From: Callipepla californica brunnescens
Taxonomy: Eukaryota > Chordata > Aves > Galliformes > Odontophoridae
Reading direction: 5' to 3'
DNA length: 64,000 nt
NCBI GenBank assembly: GCA_023055505.1
Contig: JALIRH010000013.1
Location: 8,866,001 to 8,930,000, forward strand
Every line of letters begins with the position of its first letter. Position 1 is the stretch's first letter. Below the pieces are notes generated by a model, which saw nothing but the letters and a program-made list of their open reading frames with translations, was not told the origin of the DNA and did not search any database. Of this stretch, positions 48,011 through 60,600 are shown one piece after another. A program made the translations under genes and the position numbers.

Positions 48011-49596
48011 TTGCCACAACAAACCTCATTTTTCCATAACTTTAGATTAGGGTGTAATTCTAGCTAGAATTATGTTGTACATAAGAGCATTCAATTATTC
48101 CCTTCATATCCTAATGTCCACAGACATTATGGTAATATTCAAGCTAAGGCTGCTTATACATCCCTTCCTGTATGGTCACTTCCTTTACAACCCTGCTCAC
48201 CTTGCAGCCTTTAAGGCACATCTTTACCTTTGCAACACTGGAGTCTCCCAGCCATTATGCAGCATACTCCAGGGCAAGTTTACTGAAGATTTGAAGTGAA
48301 TCACTAAGCAGGTACATCACATCTTCAAACTTGACAAATGCCTCTCTTACTTGACATTTGGACATTTATTTCTTTTCCTTCCGCTTTATTTTCTTTGAAA
48401 AGCTCTCTATTCTTTTTGTAATCTTTCCTCCTCTTGGGCTAAATCTAACATTGGTTAAGACCTGAAGAGGTATGGTAATATAGAAAAGCAAGAAGAACCA
48501 GCTGTGTCTAACTGTCCTTACTCCTCGTAAGTATGAGAGGTCTTACTGGGCTTTTGATTTACTTAATGAACTGATGCTCATTCAATTATTTACTTTGTTA
48601 AGGTTTAGAGAATAGTTGTAACTGTTCTGCAATATGCAAATACCTTTTTCAGCATGATACAAATGACACAAAAAGAAAATTGCCCTCCTTTGAACTTACA
48701 GACTGCTTAGAGGCAGACAGTGGGTCTGTGATCCTACAGTGACAGTTATAAGAACAAAAGTCCTCTAGTTCTTGACTGTGATCCAATGAGTATTTAAAAC
48801 GCTACAATTTATTTCCTACATCAATGCAACAAGTTTGTCTTAATCTTAACAGAATTGAATCAGCCTTACTAGTGGTAACTTTGGATGAAGACTCAAATGG
48901 ATTAATTCCAAAGAGAATTTTGAAATATTGATCAATTAGCAAATGGATCAGAATATCTCATGCTAAAAAATATTCAAACTCATCTGAATAATCCAAATAC
49001 TCTTTCTCCACTTTCCCTCAAACGAAGCACTTGCTGAGTTCAATGCGATCTGCAATTGCTTTTTATCCATCTTCTCAAGCAGATGACATGGTGTCTTAAT
49101 AACAATTTATTTGGGATTGATTATATGCCACCTTTGCTGAATGCTTATTTGGGGAATATGACTTCATTTCATGATAGGTAACAAAAAAAATTGGGAACCT
49201 TTGCTCCACTGGACCAGTCTTGTGAACAAGAACTGAGACTCTGAATTCTGCATGAGGCTTCTGTCAGCCTGGGAGCTGTCACTGTCTGCAAATTCTACAG
49301 TAAAAGCCCATTAGTAAGAGGCACAGTGACAATCAGGATTACCCACTCATGACCTATGGGACATCTATCTCTCCTGAAATTCTAAAGAGATCAGAGCACG
49401 CCTGTGATCTTCAATTGCTAAAGTATTCCCTGCAGTCTTTCAGTGAAACATTTTCATTACAGAGTGGCTTAGGACATTTAAATTCACCTCTCTCTTTTTC
49501 TTGCAGTCCACAGCCTATCCCTTGTGCATGCTAGAAACACAGTTGACAGTGGCTGCCTCTTGTCTACAATCTTTTCCAAACCAAGTGATTCTATAT
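48011..49596. other. Non-coding interval
   Basis: AT-rich. A good acceptor-like CTCTCTCTTTTTCTTGCAG ends at 49506 without a pairable exon. No gene is recognised. Confidence 0.42.
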
Positions 49597-49808
49597 TTGA
49601 TATCATGAAGAATTTCTTCACGAGAAAAGTGGCGGGCATTGGAACAGGCTACCAGGAAGTGGTGGAGTTGCCATCCTGGAAGTATTTAAGAGATATGTGG
49701 ATGTGGCACATAGGGAGAGGACTGGGTAGTGTTAGGGGGTCTTTCATGGTTGTATGGGTCTTTTCTGACCTAAACAATTATATGATACCATATTCTGTGA
49801 TTCTCTAT
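49597..49808 (+). mobile_element. CR1 LINE 3' end fragment (plus strand)
   Basis: The stretch matches the CR1 3' UTR. It begins at the ATGAAGAATTTCTTCACG landmark and continues through GCATTGGAACAGGCTACCAG, GAAGTGGTGGAGTTGCCATC and GATATGTGGATGTGGCAC. The GACCTAAACAATTATATGAT end is followed by degenerate terminal ATTCTGTG/ATTCTCTA octamers. It is about 210 bp long, 5' truncated, and contains no ORF of its own. Confidence 0.95.
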
Positions 49809-51614
49809 ATTACACAAACATAGGGAATCTGACTTTTAAAATTTTGAATTCCTGAAAGGCAAAACATGACAATTAATTCCTCCTCTAGCTTTTAACAAGG
49901 AAGTTTGTCCTTGAAATGTCTGCTTTGGCCAGGAAAGATGGCTCTGTCCAGTTATCAATTGTACTTCCTTCCCACCCATTTTCCTCCATTTAAAAAATAA
50001 ACTTTAGTATTTTCAATGCAGGATTAAATTCACAGTAGCTCATAAATTCACAAATGCATAAGAAATCCAGAGGACCTAAAGAACAGTACAATAGGTTAAA
50101 TCCATGTACTATAAAGGTTTCTGATTTGAATTTTTCTCAGCTTTTCACTGATTTCAGGTGAAAAATTAAAAACTAAATAGGAATTTTAAGTATGAACACA
50201 TCTTAACAATGGGTCACCTGGGAGCATGTACACTGCAGTCAGTGAAGGACTTTGTGTACAAGAACAGTGCCAGTCCAGGACTTCTTTCCTTACCAGCTAG
50301 TTTTAATTTATTTGGAATGAAGACAAAGGAAAATAATGAACTTCTCCTTATATTGCATTTCTCCCAGACCCAGAGTGTAACCCTGTAGTTTACTTGGAGT
50401 CTCTTCAGTGTAATTCTGATTTCAGATCACACAGGTACAGATATCTGAGATGCATGCTTTGATTCAGTGTGTGTTACTGCTGGGTTTAGGCCCGTCACAG
50501 ATTTGCTCATTACCCTAGATCTTTTGCAGCTGGTGATCTTGGTTACATATGCCTTCCTCTGACCATGAGAAGCTGTTCCATTCAGAAAGCTCAGGAGAAT
50601 TAATTATTTTTTCCCCTCTCTCCTTATGAAGCCATACTTGCATCCCATTAAGCCACTGTGGAGCTACATATCTGATCACCACAGCTCAGAAAGTTAGGCT
50701 GTAGAGGAGATCTTACATCAAAGGTTCTTTATAGAGGCAGATTCAAACTGCACATAAATGACACGACTCCAAACACACACTACTGGATCTACCTTTCAAT
50801 AATACCTTACATCTTTAAAGAACTCAATATACAGCTGTATTAGTAAATAGCCAGTTACCAACCCATAAAATGTTATGTGTTTCTGAGTGTTTCTGACCTT
50901 ATTAATGTGCCCAGGTACACTTTAAAAGCTTGCAATACACATTACATTAGATTCAACTGATTGTATCTCAGGTTTGCTTTTTAAAATTCATTTTCTTTCA
51001 AACAAACTGTGACACAGTTTCTAACGCTTCCTTGTAACTCATAAGGAGCACATTGTATATGTGTCACTGATTAGCAGTAGGGACAGAAGTTGCATTTTCT
51101 AACTAGCACAGAAGTTTATATTCACCACACACTCCCTAACATGTCATAATATTTTTGCTAGAGATTATCCCTTGTTTTTACAATCTTATTTCTTTTTGAA
51201 CAACACCCATGCCTAATATATGGTTTCTGTATCACACAGTTTAGCTACATGTCTCAAATCGTGGGAATGAGTCTTCATTATAGATGTGGGACGAGTGAGT
51301 ACACACTTCAATTTGAAAAGATAACTATTTTGCATTGCCTGCTGCCAAAATAATTTTTCTACTTCCCAGAATTATTTTGGCTAAAGTTTACATTGTTCCT
51401 TGCTAATTGCCTGTATATTCAAACACTTTGCTTAAGAGATGCCCCAGGTGACGAGCTGTTTCAGAACAGTTCTCTGAAGTACCTCTCATCCTCCTGTTTG
51501 CAAGCACCTTTACTTGAATGCTGTCACATGAATGAAAAGTAAAGGAGTAACACAGGAACTGACAGTGCAACCAACATCGCTGCAGGTGTGTGAGAGAAGA
51601 GAGGTGTTACTCTA
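49809..51614. other. Non-coding interval
   Basis: AT-rich, nothing recognised. Confidence 0.45.
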
Positions 51615-51800
51615 AAGGTGACGGCAGAAGATATTGCTAAATACAACTTCTAATGAAAAGCGATTGGAATCCGTGATGCCGCTGCTGAGAAGTGCGGTAA
51701 TTCTCAGGTGTGCCACTAGATGGCAAGTTCTGATAACGTTCGGCCCCGCGCGCGGCAGTCGATAGAACGATCAATTTCCAATCACTGGGACGGGAAAGGG
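51615..51800. promoter_or_regulatory. Compact CpG cluster with strong CTCF-like motif, putative insulator
   Basis: A burst of CpGs in an otherwise CpG-depleted region: GTGACGGCAG, AAGCGATTGG, TCCGTGATGCCG, GTGCGGTAA, AACGTTCGGCCCCGCGCGCG and CAGTCGATAGAACGATC. In its middle, 51710-51728 reads GTGCCACTAGATGGCAAGT. The core CCACTAGATGGC matches the CTCF consensus CCASYAGRKGGC at all 12 positions. Sparse methylation of CTCF sites in the germline would explain the retained CpGs. A boundary or insulator role is the best inference. Confidence 0.5.
51710..51728 (+). promoter_or_regulatory. CTCF-binding motif (full core match)
   Basis: The core CCACTAGATGGCA at 51713-51725 agrees with the central vertebrate CTCF matrix at every core position; only the outermost bases deviate. 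The orientation is plus. The other candidates at 46507-46522 and 29614-29629 are on the minus strand, so this site is divergent from them. Confidence 0.55.
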
Positions 51801-52712
51801 ACATTTTCAAAAGCCATTTCTGAAAGCTGCTGTTCCTTCGTCAAGACTGAAAATAGTTTTAAAATCATTTTCTTTCTCTGTCTTCAATCTTGGTCGTGCT
51901 CTATGACACACAAGGTCCATCTTCCTCAGCAGACTGTTTAAAGGATCTAAAGTAAATAAAATTGAGAGCGTTCCCTCCATTTCTTGAATATATCCTCAAT
52001 AATTTGGAAATGTATTAGAAAGTAATTAAACATTACTTACTTCCTATGGAAGAACCCACGAGTCAAATTCTAGAGAGAAATAACTGCATACAAGAGTAGG
52101 AATACAAGAATAATCTGACCTCGCTATTTCTGCCCCTTGTCTTCAGAGAAACTGATCCTTACACCATCACTACTGCCACTGAAGGAAATCTGGTCAGATT
52201 TGACTGCTGTTGACATGATCCAGTGGGTAGAATGCTTTAGAATTTGAGATAAATGTACTATAAAGCTATAAGGTAATATAATTGCTGCTTTTTGTTGTTG
52301 AAGTGTGATTGAACTAATATTTCAATATTATATAGGCTAGATTTTGCACTCTATTAAGAAAGGGATTAATGGGTACAGTTACCGCCAGTTTAACTGGTAA
52401 CATAAGCGATCAGCCAAAATTGCTTTGTAGGGATGAAATGGATACAGCAATCAGAGAAAAGGAAAGGTGAATTTAGTAATTTCTACAAGAAGTTTTTCCA
52501 TTTAATGGAATTTGGGGGCAGAATAATCAAGAGTTCTCAGTTTGCCCCCAACCAGAAAATGCAGTCTCGATTTTGGGAAATTCACTTCTATGTCTTAACT
52601 CATAAGAAATACTGCATGAAGTGCTAAGTGTTGCACACTTACAGATATTATGAGTTTTAAAGTCTATGTACTGAGTGTAACATTTCAAAATTATAGTCCT
52701 GAATTCCTTCTT
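51801..52712. other. Non-coding interval
   Basis: AT-rich, with no recognised gene. Confidence 0.45.
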
Positions 52713-52734
52713 AAAATAAATAAATAAATAAATA
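52713..52734 (+). repeat. (AAAT)n microsatellite
   Basis: Five AAAT units. Confidence 0.85.
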
Positions 52735-54042
52735 GAGCAAGGAATCCTTTCAACAGACATTGGGGAAACAAATGTACTCAGTATGTAAAAACAACCTTCA
52801 AATGCATAAATCATGAGGAAAACAAAATCCTTTTTGAGAGATGGAGACTTTGTCATTCTTGCTGCCAGCAAAAACAGAAGATAATGATTTTCATTTCTTA
52901 TTCTAAAACTTTACTTGCATCTTTGAGAATGTTGAGAAGGAAAGTACTGAAGTGGAAATCAGGAAGATGGATACAGAGAGGCAGCCATAAGTCAACCATT
53001 ATGTTTTCCTGCATAAAACAAATCTATATTAAATGCTTTGCTACTACTTGTGTTAAAATAAGTACTAAACAGATGTCTACTATAGCAAATTCCATGTATC
53101 TATGCTTATCTACAGCAAGCGACAAGCAATGCTCCCAAATCACGATTATCATACAGTTGTTCAATATGTACAATGAGGTGATGGTCAGATTCAGAACATG
53201 TGACTTGTACAAGCAGCTCTAAAGCAGAATTCACCTCCACACATTTCTCACCTACTAAGTCTGTAGGCACTAAAGTTTCTGTTCCACAGACCTAAGGAGG
53301 AAGGACTATTAGAGCATAAAACTCATTGCTCTTCTCTTTCACCTCAAATTCATATACAATCTGATGCCTTCAGTGACCCCAGATGGCAGAGTATTACCAT
53401 TCATGTTGTTGATCACTTTCAGAGATTCATTTCTGCTGAGATGTTTCTCAAAACTTCAGTAAACTAATTATTTTGAGCACTTTACACAGTGAGATTTTGA
53501 CCGCCTACTTATCACTAGGATTAAATATGGCCAAGTTAACAAACCTATGTTTCTCTTTACTTACAGATATTATGAACCCTCCAAGAAGTTAACCAAACTT
53601 CATTGTACAAAGAAACGCATAGAAACTGCTTAACACATAGGAATGTTCTGCTTAACTACAGGAGCCACGGCACTGAGCAGAAAACAGCACACGTTTGAAA
53701 ATCACTCTGAAAGCTACGTGCCATGGAGCATAGACCACGTTTCTCTATAACTCTATAAAAACATATGAAAAATAGCTGTGCATGTAAAAAAGGAATGTGT
53801 ATGAGGGGGGGATATAGAAATTAAATGAGTAACATTCAACAAAGAATCCAATCCAGAAAGATCAAAATTACAAAAGAAACAGAACAAATTTGTATTTGAT
53901 AAAACTTAACAATGAAGTCAGCAAAATTAAGACAAGATCCCTGCAAAGGAATTTAAGGATGAAGCCAGGAAAATTTCATGATTAAGAGCACTTGAATGGA
54001 TGAAAGCTATGAAGGAGCACACATGGAAGCACAGTCCTTAAC
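52735..54042. other. Non-coding interval
   Basis: AT-rich; frames of up to about 112 codons are without recognisable domains. Confidence 0.45.
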
Positions 54043-54064
54043 AAAATAAATAAATAAATAAAAT
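54043..54064 (+). repeat. (AAAT)n microsatellite
   Basis: Five AAAT units, followed about 130 bp later by a short (ACA)n stretch near 54200. Confidence 0.85.
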
Positions 54065-56984
54065 TGTAGTAAAGCATGTATACATGTATCATTTCCCAGG
54101 TGAGTCCACAGAAGGTAGTAATAGGTAACAGTATATTGCTTCTATTTACGTCAACGGCTGTTAATGATATCTCAGTGAAGCACCAAACTGTACACAAAAA
54201 ACAACAACAACAAGAAAGTTACTATATATAATCAAGAAGTAATGGATGGAAGAAAAGATAAATATATTTGTCTGAAAAACTCACATTTTTTTCTGAGATT
54301 CAGATAGCTCAACATAACTCTAATATGCTTCAATGTTTCTAAGTCTGAAGACTTTCTAACCATTCAAGAATGTATTAAAACCAAAATCAAATTCCTACAA
54401 TGGAAACTGAATTTCACATTCAGTTATCAGCTAATGCAGGGCCAGGTTACTCTCAAAAATCCAAATAGGGACGCTGGCAGCAAAGTAGAAGTGCAGTCCA
54501 GTTATGAAGATGCAAACTAGAATCTGTAAAATGCATTCAGTGCTTTGTTCTGAGACTTTCACAGTTTCTGATGCCCAAATCCTTCACCCATTGGATAGAA
54601 GCAGCTGTATTACTTTATCCAAATATACTCAAATCCCACTACTGAAAAGAAAAGGAAGGAAGGAGAGTGGACAGACAAAGCTTGCATATGTGAAGTCTAG
54701 GAATACAGAGTGAAATCCCAGTTGCATTAAAGCTTAAGGGAATACTGCTATCAGCTCCAAGGCTTCCAGGATTCTTTTTGCCCAGAGCATAAACAAGCCC
54801 TTCTCATAGTCTGCCCCTGCTCATATCTGCTACTTCAAGCGTCTTCTATGCAGCATATAAAATCTGTTCAGATGTGTTGGATTTAGTAGTGAGAAAACCC
54901 CTCAAATTGCTCAATCCATATTCCTCCAGCATGGAACAGCTTTTTCTGCACCTGGTGAATTTGAGTGACAGCATCACAGTACAATACATCTGTTCAGGGA
55001 TATTCAGATTGTTTATATCTAACTTTCCTTCTTACAGCAACAGTTACTCAGTGACTCAGCGACAGAAGGGTAACACAAGTCCCCTTTGATGGGAACAAGT
55101 GGCAATACCCTGTCTGCTGAGAGCCCTTGATGTTGGGACTTCTGTGCTAGATTACAGAACATCATTAGTGATGCACTGTTCCTTCAGTAGAATCCCATTG
55201 CTGCCCGATTGCAGGCCAAACAGAATAAACCAGCACAGCCTATAGGAACACAGACTTTGATTTGGAAAAATGTTGATGTTCTCCTGGTTCATTCAAGACC
55301 ATTATAACTGTCAATTCAACGTCAGCACACCAGGATTTTACTAAGCGCTTCGCTTCAAGTGCCTTAAAACTCTGCTGCTCAGAGGAAGTTGAGTTGTCAG
55401 AGGCCTCTTTAGCTCATTGCAAAGAGATGGGACTGATAAGTTTCACAGACCGTGTGCTCTAAATTGCTATAAAAGATAGAATTATTCATGCTTTGCTAAT
55501 TCCTTGCTTCCTTGAATTTTGGTTTCTACCTAGAGCACGAAGCGCTGAATTTTTATGTGTGAATTTATAATATACATACGCAGCAATCACCACTGGGGAG
55601 CCTTTCTTTTTCTCCCCTCTCCACTGAGATCTGAATAAGATGCAGATAGGTTTACTTAAGCACTTCTCTCGGCTCACACACTATTTTCGAACATATACCA
55701 GAAGCCAACTCTCATCCTGATGACAGAACAGTGGGGCAAACCTGGTCCAAAGGAGAATAAAGGTCCTGTGTCATGTTATTCCAACATTAGAGCTTATCAA
55801 GGTCATCCTCTCAAACAAATTGTGTTTATTTGAAAACTTGACAATAGCTTTATTGCTGTAAAAATGTGAAATTCTAACCCCATAATTACAGACTTGACTC
55901 AGGTCTTTGCTGCTTTTGCTGTTGTCAACACTAAGGATAAACCTCATCCAAATAAGCTGACCCATTTTCCACTAGACTTTATGTTGGACTTGAGTTGTCT
56001 AAGAAGATTTATGTGCATTTTGCAGATGCATCTATTACAGTTCTGTTTTAAGATGTGGCTTTTTTTTTTCTTCAGTAACTACTATGCCAAAGATTTGATA
56101 ACTTTCAGCACTGATCTATTCCGTTTATGTCATTTGAATCAAATAGTTCAAGTTTCAACTGCTTGTTTCCTTTAAAATAATACATATGTTCTGTAGAAAA
56201 ACGTGTCCACATTTGAAGTAAAAATGTCTAAATCAGTTCTTGAAAATATCAAAAATAACTAGAACACTGCTGTCTTTAACAAAAAAGAGGAACCTAGCAA
56301 GAATGGAATTATTCATCAATAAAAGTGATGTGTGAACTACAACGCAGGCTGGGACCCTATGCATGCTCAGTGTGGCGGATGGAATCGTAGTGGTCAGCTA
56401 ATATATCTAATAAGTAATCATGAAATATATTTTAGTCAACTGTGTTTTCTTCTTTTTCAGTAAAATGGAAACTTATGGTAGGCATTCATTTGCCCATACA
56501 TATACCTCTTCATAGGAAAGTCACTTATTTTTGCAAAACAAAAATATATTGGAAATTGTATTCGAACAAAATGACTCCCAGATCCTACATAGTAGCTAGA
56601 GTGAAAAGAGCAAAACATATCTTAGAACTTACTGTCATACACACATTTCTTACATATATGATACTCTGTACTCTTCTAATTTCCAAATTTGTCGTTAGTA
56701 ATCTTATTTATGTAGAAGAAATAAATATTCAAGTATTATGTACAAATAACAATATATAATGTGCCATTACATTCAAGTCTTTTGTAATTAAAATACATTG
56801 AATCCCAACATTAATTCCCTCAAGACCAGTAACTTTGGAATTTGAATAGACTTTGCTGGCATTAAACTTGTTTGAAGGCGCTAAACTCTCAACCCTGAAA
56901 AAATACCTCACTTTTTATTTAAATTAAACTTTCATGGATTTAAAATCCAATTTAAATATTCATGACAAATGCACTTCTTATTTA
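54065..56984. other. Gene-desert interval
   Basis: AT-rich non-coding sequence. The frame at 56442-56759 (about 105 codons) begins just before an acceptor-like TTCTTCTTTTTCAG but shows no domain. No repeat family is recognised. Confidence 0.45.
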
Positions 56985-57190
56985 GGGAGAAATGCATGCA
57001 TTAGAAGGCATGCTGATTAAATTTAATGTAGTTTTAGTGGAAACAGGTAAACACTTGATTAGTGGGCAGCAAGAATCTGTTTTAATTTACATTAAAGCCG
57101 CCTTTTCTCTTTGAACTCTGGGTCTAGCTCATTCAATTTTGTGTCGCTTCGGATAAATAATTTTAGTATTGTTATGCTATTACTAATGAC
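56985..57190. promoter_or_regulatory. Strong candidate cis-regulatory element with FOX/NKX2 composite
   Basis: GTAAACA (57047-57053), a consensus forkhead site, overlaps CACTTGA (57052-57058), an NKX2-class site, and is followed by TGATTAG. Further cores are GATTAAATTTAATG near 57015, TTTAATTTACATTAAAG near 57081 and ATAATTTTAG. CpGs are retained (AAGCCGCC, TGTCGCTTCGG). Tight forkhead and NKX2 spacing is known from foregut, cardiac and ventral neural enhancers, but which tissue applies cannot be told. Confidence 0.4.
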
Positions 57191-60100
57191 ATTCTGCAAA
57201 ATCTTATCACATATTTCCACACAGGGTTTATAACTTAAATATTAAAATGTTAAATGCAAAACAGAGAAGAATTATTATTTTTTTGCTACATAATTCATTT
57301 TTAAATAATTCATCTTTAACTATCAGTAACTGTTTACCTGGAATTCTTGGTTTAGCAGTATCTCATGATTTTTCAAGAAGCCTGGCTTAACATATGCAAA
57401 TTTGCAGATAACAGGCATTTAATAACCATTTCTGAGCATGTCACTTTTCAGTCACAAACATGCAGTATGAGAACCACGTATCTGGTTAGTAATCCACCTG
57501 AGGTTCTGGGAGAAAAAATGAAGGTGGTGCCAAATTTACTGGTTGGAAGTGGTCTGGGAATGTTTCCTCAGCATTTGAAATGCCCAAGATTGATTGCTGC
57601 TAACAGAAGTCCTCAAAACAATAGAATCAGATGGTGCCATTATTAATTTACTGCACAAACTGGGAATAATTTGATGCCCTAAGAAAATGGCTTGGCAAAC
57701 AGAAAATTTGAAACAAGAAAGTTTAGAGGCCTCACTCAGCTATGTGATGAATTTATTTCATCTTCTAAATGCTGATTCCTGTAAGATTTTTTGTCTTTAC
57801 ATATCAATAAAGTAAGCTTTTATAAAAAATAAAAGCTAACTTAGCACCTGTTCTTAGATCTGCTCTTTCCTTAAGGGAGGAAAGCATGACTAGTCAAGCC
57901 TTCAAGCTAATCAAACTTAGCATTTCAGGCTTTGAAGTGATTGGTACACACGCTTTCTTCCTAGAACTTCTATAAAGAAGTTGAGAAAGATTTCATTAAA
58001 AATAGCTCTATAGAAACAGAGTTTGTTCTATCTATAATAGCTGTGATCTTTCTGTGATAATGGAAATATAATAAACCCAATTAACAGTCATCTAGCGGTA
58101 GTTTCTAAATGGCGTCAATCAAGGATATCTAGCTGGCTGCCCCTTTTAGGAACATATAATGTAACCATCACCTTCATGTCCACAGGCATAATTTACATGT
58201 CATTTCACAAAAGAATAGAACTGTGGGAGGAGAATTATCATGTTCAGAGTTTGGTGCTTGTTACAGTGCAGCTCGATGATGCCGGTGCTTGCAATGGCAT
58301 TTCAGAGTCAGGAGCTCTAACATATTCATGCATAGGCATGCAGAGCTTCCAGGAGGAAATAAAATCAAGATCCTTTAATATCCAGATAATGCTTTATTAA
58401 TGCTTGGTATCACATTTTCTTGAAGTTTAAATTGGACTTTTATTGTCTTTCCCAGCTCTTGGGGCTTACTTCATTTAAAAGTACTTGCACCACACTGTAA
58501 AAGCAAATCATCCAGTAATACACAGAAGAGCAAAAAGTCCTCCAGGTACTTAGGTACTGTGATTGTTATTATAGCTGTTAAGGGGTGGAGTTAAAACAGA
58601 AGAGTGAGAGTTTAAAATCATTGCGTGATCCTTAAAGAAAGCCTTGTTTTAATGCAAGCCTCACATGGTTTTTACACCTACAACATTGTTCAGTTCTGAG
58701 ATGTACTTTTGTTTCAATCTAGAAATTTTTTTAGGGTATCAAAGGGCCTTCAGTAGCCTTTTCTCATTTGGGGAATTACGGCCTATTCTGAAGAAAAACA
58801 GGTCAAGGAACAAACCTCTGTATTTTTCAAACAAGTCTGTTAGAAGCACGTGCTCAGTGCCTGCAAAATAAGGCGTGAGAGAAGATATGCACGAGACCCA
58901 GCTTACTTCCACATTGATGCAAGACATCAGTGCAGCGCCTCGGGAACACAGATTTTATTATGATGACCATGGTGAAATATCCAGTGAGAAAGATTAGAGG
59001 CATCAGATGGCAGCTCAGGGAATTTGCCTCATGGATGAATATTAACAAAAGCAGCATGCCACTACAAGCACAGTGCATACAGCAGTGCCTCACTGCACTG
59101 TGATCTCGTGCTGAAGACAGACTGCTCTCACAGCAAAGCTGCAGCAAGTGTGGCTGCTGATGCTGCAGCAAGGAAAACTAGGTAGGGAGAAATGAGGTGG
59201 GAAATGAGTTTATCTTTAGGTTCAAAATTTTGGCATGGATAAAATCAAATAAAGAATTCCTCTGAGAAGATCTTGGGGCAAAGAAAAGACATCAGAAAAT
59301 ATTACTGTCCCAAAGAGATAGACACATGGAAGCCTCTTAAATGTTTTGAGGCTAAGAAACTATAATGAAAATGAACACCATGATTTGCTTGTTTCTTAAA
59401 GAAAGTCTTAAGCTTTCCTTAAAATAAATGAAGTACTGAGATTACTTGTTTTTAGTGGACGCAGCCTATAGGAAGTACACATCCCTGAGCAATATATTAA
59501 TCACACGCTTTCCCATTCATATCAAGCATTTTCAAAGGCCTTGTGGAAGATTTCTTAGAACAGGATTCCGACACACAGTAAGGCAGTACAGAGCAGATTA
59601 ACAAGATTCTTCCGAGCATTAGTTGTCCACTCCGGAATAATTCTGCTTCACAGAACTTTTTAATCCCATGCAAAGAATGGACTCTATAAATTTTCAGACA
59701 ACCAGAATCTATAACTAAAAAAATAGATTAGAAGTGTGCTGCAATATGTATTTGAAAACAGTTCAATTTTATTTGAATTGTAATTTGCATAAATAACCTG
59801 AAAAAAGGTCTAGTTTAACAGTGTAATGCTCAAAAGCAATAATAAATACGTGATAAAATAATGGAGTGACAAAGTCCTAGGCTGCTGCAAGTGAGGATAA
59901 GCCTGAACACAGCATCTGTGGACACAGAACCAAAGGAAAAAAACCTGCTCATCCTTGGAAGGCTCCAAGTATGCAGGGATCTCCAGCAAGATACCTGTGC
60001 CTCCACTGACAAATCTTAAACAAAGTCTGAAATTCACCCCTCTGGTACTCAGTACATCACATGCTCTGAGCATGCCTGTGTTGGCCCTGCCTTCCCACCA

Positions 60101-60600
60101 GGTGCTCCATCACCAGTTCAAGTTGTAACTTAGCAGTTCTGCTACAAACAGCTACTAAAAGATTTCACTGAATAGGAATAAAAACCTGAGACTTCAAATA
60201 CATTTTCAAAATATAAAATGGTCTTCCCCTGCTCTTTTTGAACTGCAGAGTCAAATTAAATACATAAACTTCTCTTTACATTTTCTCAGATGTAGCAACG
60301 CATTCCAATTCCCATCTATATCAAAATTTACTTTCAATAAATTTCCTTCAATCGCCCCTATCTTAATAATCTGAAATCAGGGAGTGCATCACAATTAGCT
60401 TTTGGAGAAGACCTAATGAATATTTGTAGAGGTACAGTTTTACTTATTTTTCTGCAAGTGAACATAAAAGGTTTTATATACAAAACAGATTTTGATCTCA
60501 GACAAATAAGAGAATTACTTCAAAAGAGAACAGTTTCTGATTTGTTTTACACAGTATGTTAAGAAAGCAAACACTATGAGGACCAAAACGAATCATCAAT
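57191..60600. other. Gene-desert interval
   Basis: AT-rich, with no recognised gene or repeat. A minus-strand CCGCTAGATGAC at about 58090-58101 is a poor CTCF match (two mismatches). Confidence 0.45.

Noticed and set aside
49524..49823. 99-codon plus-strand open frame following an acceptor-like site at 49506
   Set aside because: Most of it is CR1 3' UTR sequence, which does not encode protein.
58085..58105. Minus-strand CCGCTAGATGAC resembling a CTCF site
   Set aside because: Two mismatches in the core and no CpG-rich context.
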